The notes under the pieces: generated by a model
What the model saw: the letters and a program-made list of their open reading frames with translations, nothing else
The model's database searches: none
What the model was told of the DNA's origin: nothing
Part shown: in pieces, positions 34,702 through 46,203 of the stretch
Layout of the letters: every line of letters begins with the position of its first letter
Numbering within the stretch: position 1 is the stretch's first letter
Assembly (NCBI RefSeq): GCF_018320785.1
Contig: NC_054881.1
Location: 26,163,775 to 26,227,774 of the forward strand
DNA length: 64,000 nt
Direction of reading: 5' to 3'
DNA from: Cheilinus undulatus
Taxonomy: Eukaryota > Chordata > Actinopteri > Labriformes > Labridae
Translations under genes and position numbers: made by a program

Positions 34702-36700
34702 ATGTATTTTCTACACTCTGGCCAAGTCATTGGAAAGACTGATCTTCTTTTAGATATGGAGCCATATCTGCATTCTGTTATTAATCTGCCAGGTGCTTTT
34801 GAACAAAGTATTTTCTTTAGTTTGGTAGCTGCATCGGTGCTCACACACTGAATCTCTGCCGTCATGCTTCTACATACATTTTCCCTGAGTGGGTGTGGAC
34901 GTGTCCCAGGGCTAATATTCAGAGAGGAAGGGGTTAATGTGCTGTCTCACAGAGCTGAGAGGAACAAAACCATAGATAGTTACATAAGAGCCACTTTTTT
35001 TACTTTTTATTATTCAGCAACATATTCACTGAGGATGTACTTGATACCTGCCACATAAAATGTTAGAATGCAGCATAGTAAACCTTTACATTAAATGTTT
35101 AAGCCACTCATTGTTGCAACAATGTTAATTTAAAACTAAATGCAACAGGAATAGTATCTGGATCAGCACAGCCTTTAAGAAGGTATATTGGTGTGATCTG
35201 TTATTTTTCTGGTTGAGGACTATGGGAAATATTTATTCATTGTTGGACACAGTTTCTTATCTGCTTTACTCCCTCCCAAGATACTCAGACAGCAAAGCCT
35301 TATGCTTTCTTGTTTCTTGGCTGACATTTAAGAATCACACAGAGAAAAAAAATCCATTATAAAGGAAACAGATATATCCAACTCTCAATCCATAATGCAT
35401 TGCAGCTGTTCTGTTTATGTTTAGGGGCGTGTTGTACTTTATCTCTGCTGTGATCTGTTGCTCCTTTGTCTGGCAGAGTTGTCTTTGAGTTGCTGGAGGT
35501 CATTTTTGGTAAATATAGGAAGTCAATAACTGTGGTAAAAGTAGACAAGAGATAAAGTGGATAAAACATAAACCTATATTACTGCATCTTATCACAAACG
35601 ACTTTGCAGTACTCTGGGAATCTCTGATTTATGATATTTACCACTGGAAGACTATTTACAGTTAAGCCTTGTTGGAGGTTATTGGATCAGCCCACAGCGG
35701 ATCACCCTCACGCTGTTAGTGCTGTACTCCATTCACTGAGCATTACGTGATTATATCAGATCCAGCTTTTAATCATAAAAGTGAAAACGCAATTAAGCCA
35801 GATTGCACTGAGCGTAAACCTTAACCCCTGCCTGCCTGGTTAATTAGGTGGTTCATGTGGAGAGGCTTACATTTACCCCATAGTTAACTGGTGCCATGGC
35901 TGAAATTACAGTGTAAGTCATGTGATGGTGTTTTAATGAAAGTACTTGCTTTTAAATATCGTTAGAAGGAGACAGGAGGTGGTAGGTGTAAGGAGTGGGA
36001 GCAGCAGAGAGGTTGATATGTAAATTATGTTTTCATGTGGGTGTGTGAGAGAGAAGTGGATAATCTTATTGTTTTAAACGCATTCCACCAATTAAATTCT
36101 ATGGGGGCCTGAAGGATGTCGTAAAAGCTGCTGCGGATGTTTCAGCTCCTTACTTCAATCCTTTATTATGTTCATGCATCTTTGATAGTTTACAGTACAG
36201 TGTGTTTTAATCATTGCCAAAACGGAGAGATAAAGCCAGACACACTTGACAGCTGGGTGTTGCCCCCCTAATGTCCCACTGGGGTTTCACAGGGGGAGTC
36301 GTCATCAGTGCTAGAGTGAGATTGCTCCCAAGCTGCCCGCCTGCTGACTGTGGGTGTAGCGATCTGTGAAATCACTGTTAAGCACTGCTGAGTCTGCCAG
36401 CAAACATGCATTATTGATTTATATTTAAAACTGTTAATATGTAAAGGTGGGCTCTAGCACTTCTCCACAGAAAGACTGTGGTATCAAAACCGACAGATAC
36501 TGAGGATAGATTCCCTCTGAGGCCAATGCTTACTATTTTTCATTAAACATTTTTTTCACCAGAGTTTACAGAATGCTTCTCAGCCTATCTTGTGAGGTGA
36601 TCAAAAGGAATTTTAAAGATGTGAATGTATTTTTTTTCAATGAATATTGCTCGTTATCAAATGATAACTGACTCATACAACTTATATTGATGCCTTGATA
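34702..36700. other. Non-coding; possible conserved element
   Basis: No gene or repeat recognised. The sequence at 35690-36060 has mixed composition with homeodomain-type sites (TTAATTAGG at about 35840) and no repeat signature, unlike its surroundings. It could be a conserved non-coding element, but that cannot be tested here. Confidence 0.35.
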
Positions 36701-36704
36701 TGTT

Positions 36705-37458
36705 CAGTTCTGTGGAAAAAAGTATTTGCCACCTTCCTATTTTTTCATTTTTTTGTTGTTTTGCATAGGTTGTCACACCTATTTTTTCTGATCATCAAAT
36801 GTATTTCAAAATAAGACAAAGATAACCTGAGTATATACAAAATAATGTTTTTGAATGATGATTTCCTTATTGAGGGAAAAAAAGTCAGAAGAAGGTGTGT
36901 GTCAGATCATTGCTGTATTAGATTTGTGCTAGATGTAATGGGATGCACACCTTCCAAAAAGTTCAACCCTCGTCTCGTCAGCTCACAGAATATTTTCCCA
37001 AAAGTCCTGAGGATCATCAAGACATGCTTTGGCAAATGTGAGACAAGACTTTGTGGTGCTTTTTGTCAGCACTGGTTTTTGCCTTTGGGCTCTCCCATGC
37101 CACGTTGGCCCAGTCTCTTCCTAATTGTTGAATCATGAACACTGACGTTCAGTGAGCTACGTCAGGCCTGCAGGTCTGTTGTGGGTTCTTCTGTGACCTC
37201 CTGGATGAGTGGTCGATGTGCTCTTGGAGTAATTTTGGTAGGCTGTTCCAAGTTTTCTCCATTTGTGGATAATGGCTCCCACCATGGTTTGTTGGACTCC
37301 TATGTATTTTGTAACAACTCAGGTTATCTTTGTTTATTGTTTTGTTTTGTTTTTTTGTTTGTTTGTTTTTTTGATGATCTGAAACATTTAGGTGACAAAT
37401 ATGAAAAAAAAGGAAGAAAGAACTCAGGAGAGAGGCAAGTACTTTTTCCACACCAAAG
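36705..37458 (-). mobile_element. Tc1/mariner copy, internally deleted, antisense
   Basis: Ends CAGTTCTGTGGAAAAAAGTA (left) and ACTTTTTCCACACCAAAG (right) are inverted repeats of the same family as at 16886 and 61951. Inside, antisense transposase is readable: CACACCTTCCAAAAAGTTCA, CAGAATATTTTCCCAAAAG and GTGACCTCCTGGATGAGT. The central catalytic part is partly lost. Confidence 0.65.
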
Positions 37459-37849
37459 TATTACATAAATCCATGAAAAAAATTGAGTTTTAATAAAGTG
37501 AATAAAGCTGAATTTAGCATAAGATCAAGCAATATTATGGCATCAAGTGTTTAAAAATATTTAGATAAATTATACAGTAAAAAAATGGACTTGAACTGTG
37601 CTGGGTTATGTATAAGTCTAAAATATTAAGATGCGACTCACAGATACATTTGCAAGTTTGATGTTGGGTATGCTGGCTCAAAACATAACCTGCTAAATAA
37701 ATCCCTAAACAGGAGCTTCCAGATGTGCTGACCCTCTCTATGCATGGCTTATTTGATATTCTATTATGGACACTGATATTCCACTGAAGATGTGTTGTGG
37801 TGCCTGGCACCAAGATGTTAGTAGATATCTTTTTAATTCCAAAGTAAGT

Positions 37850-38500
37850 CACTGGGGTGGCCTCTATGGATCAGACTTTGTTGTTCAGCACATCCCACAG
37901 ATGCTCAACTGGTTTGGGATCTGAAGAATTTGGAGATGATGTGAGCACCTTCATCTTGCTGTCTAATCCCTCCAGGCAACCTTGTTTCATTGCTCTGAGG
38001 TCCAGTTCTGACACCCAAGTTCCCTCTGAAGGTATTTTTGGTGGTTGACAGTGGTCAGCATGTGCACATTGATAAACCATAGCTACACAGACCAATACAC
38101 CACAAACTGTGATGCACTGAGGGTTCTGACACTACAGCAATCTGAGCTTCAGTATTTTTTCTGTTAGATCAGCCAATTCCCCACACATGACTGAACCTTG
38201 GACGCCGTGGCTGGTTCACCAGTTGTCTGTTGTTGAGCTACTTTTGGTTCTGACCTTAGCAGACACTCCACAAGACATGTGGTACTGGCTCTAACTTAGT
38301 GGTCCAGCCAACATGATTAGACCTTTGTCAAAGTCACCCACACACTGACCTTTTTGCCCATTATTCCTACTTCCAAAGCATCAACTTTGAGGACAAAATG
38401 TGCACTTGCTTCCAGATATATCCCATTCACCGACAGATGCCATCCTTAGGAGATAAAAAGAGTTATTTACCTGTCGTTCACCTGCCATTTCATGGGTAAA
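37850..38500 (-). mobile_element. Tc1/mariner-type remnant (another family), antisense
   Basis: Blocks such as CATCCCACAGATGCTCAACT, GATGCACTGAGGGTTCTGAC, ATCAACTTTGAGGACAAAAT and CACTTGCTTCCAGATATATC follow the order of a common teleost Tc1-type element read antisense. About half of it is deleted after 37950. Terminal repeats are not clear. Confidence 0.55.
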
Positions 38501-38955
38501 TGGTGTATAGGAGCAGTTTTAGTCAGGCAAGAGAAGCCTTGAATCATCCTTAGATATCTATAAAACGTTAATATAAGGGTGTCCAAACTTTGGCCCAGGG
38601 GGCCAATGTGGCCCTTGGCCCACAGCAACTACTAACTTCTATAACATAAGTGAGCAATAGCTCACATTAGAACAATGTGCTTAACTGTAGTGTATATATT
38701 TTATCTGTTTTCTAATTATAATTATATATAAGAATAATTGAATAAATCCTTATCCAGAATTCCACATGTTGCTTGTTGTGTTTGATATTTAAAAACAAAA
38801 TACTATTCCTAATTGCTAACTAAATCCCGGCCCTGCCTTTGTAATGTAACTTAAAAAACTGTCAGACAGTTTCTGTGTTTCTGGAGGCAGAAGTGAACCT
38901 TATTGATCATGTTGTAATATAATTTAGGAATGATGTGGACAGTTTAAGAGCACTG

Positions 38956-40100
38956 ACATTGCATATAAAAAGTTATCACGCCCTTGGATGTTTTACCCAC
39001 TTACAGATTTTATAAATCAGTCATGGTCAATATAATTTGGCTTTTTTGACAAAAAAAAACCGCTTTAATGTCAAAGTGAAAACTAATTTCTATAAGGTAA
39101 TGTCAATTATCAAAAATATTAAAGGTAAAATGTGTGATTTCATAAACATTCACCCCCTTTAAAGTGACCCAATTATGGTGCTCGTAGTCTCACAATTAGT
39201 GAAACTGGATCACCTGTGTGCAGTGAACATGCCTCAAGCAATTATAGTATAAAGACACCTGTGTCAGGAAGGTCCAATCACTGGCTAATCGGTGGGGGTG
39301 GGACGAGACACTTATCTCACAAAATGAGACAAGACAAGATTTGGGCCCACGAGACACGAGACGAGTTGAGATTTTACACTTTTTTTTAATTATGGGGGGA
39401 AAAAAATTCATGGGTGGATAATATGTATGTCCTTCATACAACTGAAAGTCAGGCTATCAATGCTTACACACAGTTTATCCTGTCTTACTCTGACTCAAAC
39501 TGTACATTTAATGCTCTTCACATCAAACTTTTCATTTCAACAGTCTACCATATCTTACCCTCTTTAACTGCATCCATATTTAAAACACTCAAAATAAATC
39601 TTTATGTCAAGAACACATTTGCTGTAATTTAAAGAAATAGATTATTTTATCGTTTTGTGGTCTTTTTTTCTCATATGGGCTTTGACAGGGTTGGACACGA
39701 TGCACAGATGAGTGTGTTAATATGTGATGAAACCAAAATGGTGCTTTCTGGCCATCTGACAACACACTATGTTTGGCAGAAACCAAACACTGCACATCAC
39801 CACAAGCACACCATTCCTACTGTGAAGCATGGTGGTGGCAGCATCATGCTGTGTCTTGGCAGTCGGCCCTGGAAGGCTTGTAAAGGTAGAAGGTAAAATG
39901 AATGCAGAAAAATGTAGGGCAGTCCTGGAGGACAATCTTATCCAGTCAAAAGAACTACACCTTTGGAGATTTTTTTTTTCTCAGCAAAACAATGACCCGA
40001 AGCAAACAGCAAAAGCTGCACAGAAGGTGCCAAAAAATTAATCATGAGTGATTTCAAAGGTGAAACATCCAAGGGGGTGAATACTTTTTATAGGCACTGT
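38956..40100 (+). mobile_element. Tc1/mariner copy with an inserted repeat
   Basis: The left end, GCATATAAAAAGTTATCACG with CCCTTGGATG, and the right end, CCAAGGGGGTGAATAC with TATAGGCACTGT, match as inverted repeats. Plus-strand transposase pieces include CTACTGTGAAGCATGGTGGT at 39819 and AACAATGACCCGAAGCA at 39987, which encodes the motif with the second Asp. About 39290-39660 looks foreign and includes GAGACGAG-type repeats. The transposase is disrupted by stops and by a deletion of its C-terminal part. Confidence 0.65.
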
Positions 40101-40101
40101 A

Positions 40102-42540
40102 AATTTTAAAAGTGATGCTGACTCTAAAGGCTCATTTTAGGTGAAACTATCATGATTTTTTGGCATTTTAAACCTGAATTTGTATCTTAAATAGCTTGAG
40201 AGCAGTATATGTAAGTGCCTAAGAAGCAGAAACTTTTTTGGTTAGCACTACCATGGAGCCTCTTATTTGGGCCAATCCCTGAGTATTTAACATGTCTAGT
40301 TTTGTCTCTGATGTATTTATTTGAAATCTGAAAACCTGACTGAATGCAAAGACATGGATGATACTGTTATTTTCTTGTCTCTGAGAGAAAAAGGTTTTTG
40401 AGTTTTATTCTTTGTGCCTTTTCAGCACTCCAGGCTTCTGGCTCTGTTTGCAGAGACAGCAGGTCCCACTCTGTGGCCTGGTCTAATTCAGAGTGGCACT
40501 ATAGAGGTTGGCACTGTAAAAGAGTTCCCCCAACCCACGCATTACCATGGCTTTTAACAACATCTTAAGCTCCATCCCTGTTATCCTGCAGAAACATATT
40601 GTTTTCAGCATACATCTTTAAAAGGAAAAAATGCTGGATTAAGAGAGAGCAGGCTAGAACATCTGTTTTAGTTCTGTGGACTGAACTAACTGCTAATTAG
40701 TAATTAGGAGCTCATTATTGCCTGAACAGGATGCTTGCCAAAAACGACAAAATTACCTATGCAAAGTAGTGCAGGTTCTGCTATTCCAGAGACAATAGTA
40801 GACTGTTAATTGAGGCCAACGGTGTAAAGAAACAGCAAGGCTTTCTTGATTTTGTGCCTCCTACTCTTTTTCATAAGGGGTTAACAAACCTTTGTTATCC
40901 AGTACCAACGCACAAAAGTTTGGTAGAGCTATAACTTTTCCTAACGCAGAATGCACACCTCCAGATTTGCTGGCAGCAGATGGTGCAATCTATTTCTTAC
41001 CTGTTATAGTTGCACACAACATTTTTGTTTTGAAGAGAATATCCATAACTCATAAATGTGCAGAGCTCCAGAAATTCCCCCTAAATTGAGTTATATTGAA
41101 GTGCTGATTCAGGCATGGATTATCAGACTAAAGGATAAAGACGATTGGCATTTCCCCCACAATCTTGTGTTAAAGCTACCTCTAGTGGTAGGAAAATAGA
41201 AATGCATTAACTAATAAAAAAAATAATAAAAAAATACATTGTTTTGAAAATATATTCAATCCAAGAGATATCCAATTGGTTCCATTCTCGTAAAAGGAAT
41301 GTTTCCAGATCTTTTCTTGATAAATAATACATGTATAAAAGTGTAGACTGAAGGGCAGCATGCACACAGGTGTGCTGAGGGAAAGGTTGCTTCCATGCTG
41401 AATTCATGCGTTCAAGCCTTTTAAAAAAGACATGTAGCCGACCTGGATGAGCGTTCACATCTGAGTCAGAGCAACATAAGTCAAAGCAGGTGTTGTGCTC
41501 TGACTTATGTATGTCAGATTCTTCACTTACTGGCTAAGTGGTGTGTAGAATATGAACGGTTATAATTTCCATATTTTCTACTGTGAATATGAAATAGACC
41601 CACTGCAGCTGCCTTAGTGTTTGAACACAAAATTGTGGATTTATGAAATGTATGAAATTCATTGTAATGTTTGAAGCTTTTATTTGTCTTTGGGAAACGG
41701 GCATATGAAAGCTTTTCAATCCTGCTGTAGAGTGTGGATTGGATAAATTCCTCAATATCTGGCATCTTGAACTAATCCTACTCTCATAGAGACATGGTGA
41801 TAGGCTATATGAAAGCATTTTGACAGACGTTTAACTATTATTTGATCTGGGTTACAGAGCAAACAACCTGCCACACCCTTACAACTGTAATTACCCCTCT
41901 GGCTTCATCATGGTTTAGAGATACAGTGTGTCCTTTAAAATGTTTGCTGTTCTTTAAGTTCATGTTGTGATAGTTTCTTCTGTTTTCAGACATCAAACTT
42001 TGCAGAAATCATGTCATATTCAAAAGAACAACATCTAAACCCAAGCTCTCTGCTCACGGCCACTCCAAGGATAATGGAAGGTATTGTACCATGCACTGAA
42101 AAACCAAGAAGCTCTTTAGTACCCACAAGCACACACTGCATTATTTATGAAAAGCAGCACTTCTGATTTGAGACAGAAGCTCTGGGCTGTATGTGTCACT
42201 CATGTGAAAAGGCCAGGGAAGGGTTTGTTATTTCAGGCGAAGCCAGTTCTCTGCAGAATCTGTGTCTGATGAAAAATGTAGATGCAGTGATCCATCTATG
42301 TCTCTGAGCATGCATTCATATTCACCTCTGAAAAGAGTAAAGAAAAAACGGGAAGTGCACCTTAACTGTCAAAAACCAGCCAATGTGGCAACACAATCAT
42401 GCAAACATGCTCCCTCACAGAAGTGCATTCAGAACACTACTATAACAATTTTATTTGGCTGATGTTTTTGTCCAAAGAGGCATACATATTAGAGTTCTGA
42501 AATTGTTTTTTTCATCCATTTTTATACTTTTGATGCCCAA
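40102..42540. other. Non-coding, nothing recognised
   Basis: AT-rich, short ORFs only, no repeat boundaries seen. Confidence 0.45.
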
Positions 42541-42599
42541 AATTTGAGTGATGTTTTTCACTGTAATTCAAGTTTTAAAAATTGCAGAGATTGGTTTTA

Positions 42600-42950
42600 A
42601 TAGGTACACCCCCTTGGGGGTCACGAGACCCATTTTTGCTAGTTTAACCAATTTCTGCCAATATCTGCCTATTTTTTCTCTCTCAGTTAACCCTTTTTGG
42701 CCAGTTTATATCAATTTGTCATCCCATTTCACCAGATTTCCACCCCTTTTGGCTAATTTAAAGCTATTCCAGCGACTTTTTGACTCCCTTTTACCACTAT
42801 TTGTGCCCATTTTTTCCACTTTAACCCATTTTTGCCTTTGTTTTTCTATTTTTTATCTAATTTTTGCCACATCTAACCCATTCCTGCTACTTTTAAAACC
42901 CAATTCACCCCCTTTTCCACTATTTTTTTGCCATTATTAACCATTGTTAC
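42600..42950. repeat. Pyrimidine-rich degenerate minisatellite
   Basis: The plus strand repeats variants of a unit of about 20-30 bases centred on CCATTTTTGCC and ACTTTAACCCA. It is strongly pyrimidine-biased. The copies are too diverged to give a fixed period by eye. The ORF across it (42548-42940) is a by-product of this composition. Confidence 0.55.
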
Positions 42951-43059
42951 ATTGTTAAGAAGACTATTTACTACACAAATGATTAAAAAAATATATTTGT
43001 TCATTTAATAAGAGTGGTTATTTTTTAAGGTAAAATATGAAATATAGATATTACAGTTT

Positions 43060-43262
43060 AACTTTATAACGGACCATGGGCCCCCAGTTTGGCTGGGTGC
43101 CACAGAGCTCTCCTTTTTATCTGCCTTTATGGACAGCCTTGTCTGCACATGACTATTCTTGATTGTGCATGGCTGTATTCAACCACCTTCAGGTACAATG
43201 GGGGTCCCCGGTCTCTGGCACCTTTATTTTGAGGGTCACGGGCTGAAAATGTTAAGAACCAC
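43060..43262. mobile_element. hAT-like right-end fragment
   Basis: GAGGGTCACGGGCTGAAAAT followed by GTTAAGAACCACTG at 43250-43264 resembles the inverted terminus (GAGAACCACTG) of hAT-type elements. A GGGCCCCCAG-like block precedes it. The left boundary is uncertain. Confidence 0.4.
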
Positions 43263-43265
43263 TGC

Positions 43266-44265
43266 ACTGCATGGACAAAAGTATTTGTCCACCCCCGCTA
43301 ATTACTAAAGATAGTTTACAAAATGTCCTCCCTGATGAATATTCCACAGTCACCTGCATTGTTATCTTTGAAAGTGGAAGCATATAGGAACAACAGCAAC
43401 TCTGCCATGAAGTGGAAGACCACGTTAAATCACAGAGCAGGGTCAATGACAGCTAAGTTGCATGGTGTGTAAAAGTAGCTAACACCCTACTGATTCCATA
43501 ACCGAAGAGTTCAGAACTTTAACTACCATTAATGTAAGCACAAAAACTGTGTGGTGGGAGCTTCATAAAATTGGTTTCCATGGCCCAGCAGCTTGCATGC
43601 ACATAACCAAGTCCAATGCCAAGTGCCAGTTGGAGTGTAGTAAAGCACACCAACACTGACCTGTGGAGGAGAGGAAATTCTGTGGAGTGATGAATCACTC
43701 TGGCAGTCACATGTGGCAAGTCTGGATTTCACAGATGCAAGGAGAATTGCCTGAGTGCACTGTGCCAACTGTAATGTTTGGTGGAGGAGGGATAATGGTA
43801 TGAGGCTGTTTTTCAGGGTTCGGGCTTATCTCCGGGGGAGGGCAGTCTTAATGCTTCAGCATACAGAGAGACTGTGGACAATGCTGTGCTTCCATCTTTG
43901 TGGCAACAGTTTGGGGCCCTTTACCATTCCAACCTGACTGAGTCCCAGTGCACAAAGCAAGAACTATAAAGACATGGTTTGATGAGTTCTGTGTGGAAGA
44001 ACTTGACTGGTCTGCACAGAGCCCTGACTTCAACCTCATTAAGTACCTTTGGGATGAACTGTAACAGAGATTGCAAGCCAGGCCTTCTTGTCCAACATCT
44101 GTGCGTGACCTTATAAATGCTCTACAAAATGAATGGGCACAAATTCCTACAGAAACACTCCAAAATCCTGTGGAAAGACTTCCAGGAAGAGTGGAGGCTG
44201 TTATAGCTTCAAAAAGTGGACCGAATTAAACAGTTTTAATACAATGGCATTACAGTCCCTGTATA
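43266..44265 (+). mobile_element. Tc1/mariner copy, decayed
   Basis: Starts at about GCATGGACAAAAGTATTTGT. Plus-strand transposase motifs are present but damaged: TGGAGTGATGAATCACT (first Asp, WSDES) near 43685, GGTGGAGGAGGGATAATGG near 43782, and the last catalytic motif near 44020-44055, where the Glu position reads Lys (DFNLIKYLWDEL). A stop follows directly. It belongs to the same family as the copies at 20809 and 58484. Confidence 0.65.
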
Positions 44266-44274
44266 TCGTCACTG

Positions 44275-46134
44275 AATTTGAGGTTAAGTCAGTTTATGTA
44301 CTGTAAGATAGTAAAACTTCTGTTATGCTTTGTTTGGAGTAGCCTAAGCCAGCATGTACAGCAAAACTCAGTGTTTCTATGATTAAAGTGCAAAAGGGAG
44401 TAATCAGAATCAATTTGAGCTCTAAGTAAAATGCTAAAACCTAGGATTATTTTGGAAAATGTTAAAACCTTCAGGATATTCTGTTTGTACAAAAGTTGGG
44501 ATCTGTCTTTGGGTGAAATATTTCAGAGTATTTACCAGAACTAGATACGCCTGCTGCCTGATCCATAGGGAAAGGTCTGCGCAATATGTGTTATTTAGAA
44601 GTGTGTCAATGCAAAATAATGCAACCTAGAGTGCCCAGAAGAGACAAAAAATAATAGAAATTGATGGCATGGATACATTTATACTGAGATTAAATCAAGA
44701 AGGAATCTGATCAGATAATTTCAAAACTTAAACGAAAGGCAAATTAAATTCCAGCAATAAAACATGCGTAAAAATAACTAATAGTAATACTGGCTCAAAA
44801 TTAAAAGCCAGGATGTAAAGGTAAGTCTTGAATTTACTCTTAAAAGCAACCTAAGAGCTTGTCATATTAATATCCAGATGCAGTGAGATCTATAGTTTAA
44901 ACCAAAGGGTCCTCTTGGGTGGGACATAAAGGGAAGCGTAAGACCTGCAGGCATAAATTATACGAGTATGCTGCACCCTAAACTGCAATAAAAGAAGACT
45001 ACAGGTTAATATTTATCTACAGTTAAAACAAAACAGTACAGACCAGTGACTTGGGTGTTTACAATCATAAGGGATTGAAACCTGCAGTTGGTTTGGCACT
45101 GATTTATTATCTCATGTAAAAGCGTTATTGTCAAGTGACTGAAAGACCAAGTCATTGATAACCCTTGTAAATCTCACACATGGTGCACATTATGTTTTAA
45201 TAAATGGACGTCTGTTTGTCAGAGGCAAGCTGGTTTGCATAGGGTTTGCTTTATATGTACCCCTAACATATTTATCCACAAATAACCTCATAGAAATATT
45301 TTTCCTTTAATCTTAAAACATCATAGAAAGAAAAATGTGAGTAATAAAACAAAAAGTTTTTTTCATATTTTAATACACCTTTAAAGTCTTGCAGTGATTC
45401 AGCATGCATAAGAGCATGACACTACAATATGACAGTAGAATAATAAGCTAACTAAGCAGAGAGCATTCTGTAGGCTAAACGTAAGCTACCCTAAAAGCCC
45501 CCCTAGCTGATCAGCACGCCTAGTTTGAAAATGTAGAGGCTAATATCCCATTTCCATCTCATATTTACAGTAGTTTACTGCCACAAATAAGTAGGCTACA
45601 TTTCAAATACGCAGACTTTCTCTTACAACACGCCTCAAGTGCCTTATTTTCTTACACACAGGTGTCTCAATTGTAGTTTTGCACAGACAGGTGGCAGTTA
45701 GCGTCTCTTTGTTTGCTCAATACAACCGTAACACGCATGCGTGTATGAGCTCTTTTCTTTCACACATACAGGTGAGCTCAGTCGAGCACGGGAGGACACC
45801 AGGCAGGTAGAGGTGAATGGCGTAACGATAATACCGACATTAACACAAGTATTTTTCTCTTATTTATGCCATGAAGAAGGAGCATGGCTGGAGTAAATAC
45901 TCATCAGCAACAGTTTTAGGGTACTAAAATACTTCAGTGGCGTCGCGTGAGTTAAAAAGTATCAGCCTATCATGCTACGATATAGAAGCAGCGTCCTAAA
46001 GCGGATATAGTGCCCCCTTTTTACCTCTGAGTAGCTCACATAAATGTAGCAGGTGCTAGAAACGTTACAATGATTGTTTTTAAGTAACAGGTGGGCATTT
46101 TCAGAAGCCTGATAATTCCCTGTTTTGTTTTTAG
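44275..46134. other. Region upstream of the syntaxin exons
   Basis: No protein-coding exon can be named. 45760-45830 (GAGCACGGGAGGACACC and CAGGCAG followed by GTAGAG) could be a non-coding first exon with a splice donor, which would place the promoter near 45.7 kb. This is a guess from proximity and GC content. Confidence 0.3.
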
Positions 46135-46203
46135 CAGCAGCGGCGGGATGATATGACAGCTGCAACACAGAGCACAATCAACATGGAGGATTTTTTCCAA
46201 AAG
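46135..46203 (+). CDS. Syntaxin exon 2 (first recognised)
   Basis: Acceptor TTTTTAG precedes 46135; donor GTAAAC follows. The frame ends in MEDFFQK, the counterpart of MDEFFEQ of syntaxin 1A at the same exon end. The frame is open to the acceptor (QQRRDD before ATG 46153), so coding may begin in an upstream exon. ATG at 46148 opens a three-codon frame whose TGA overlaps the 46153 ATG. Confidence 0.75.

Noticed and set aside
39196..39441. 81-codon minus-strand ORF as a gene
   Set aside because: It spans a junction between Tc1 sequence and an inserted GAGACGAG-type repeat.
42548..42940. 130-codon ORF rich in Phe, Leu and Pro as a membrane protein
   Set aside because: It is the translation of a pyrimidine-rich degenerate repeat.
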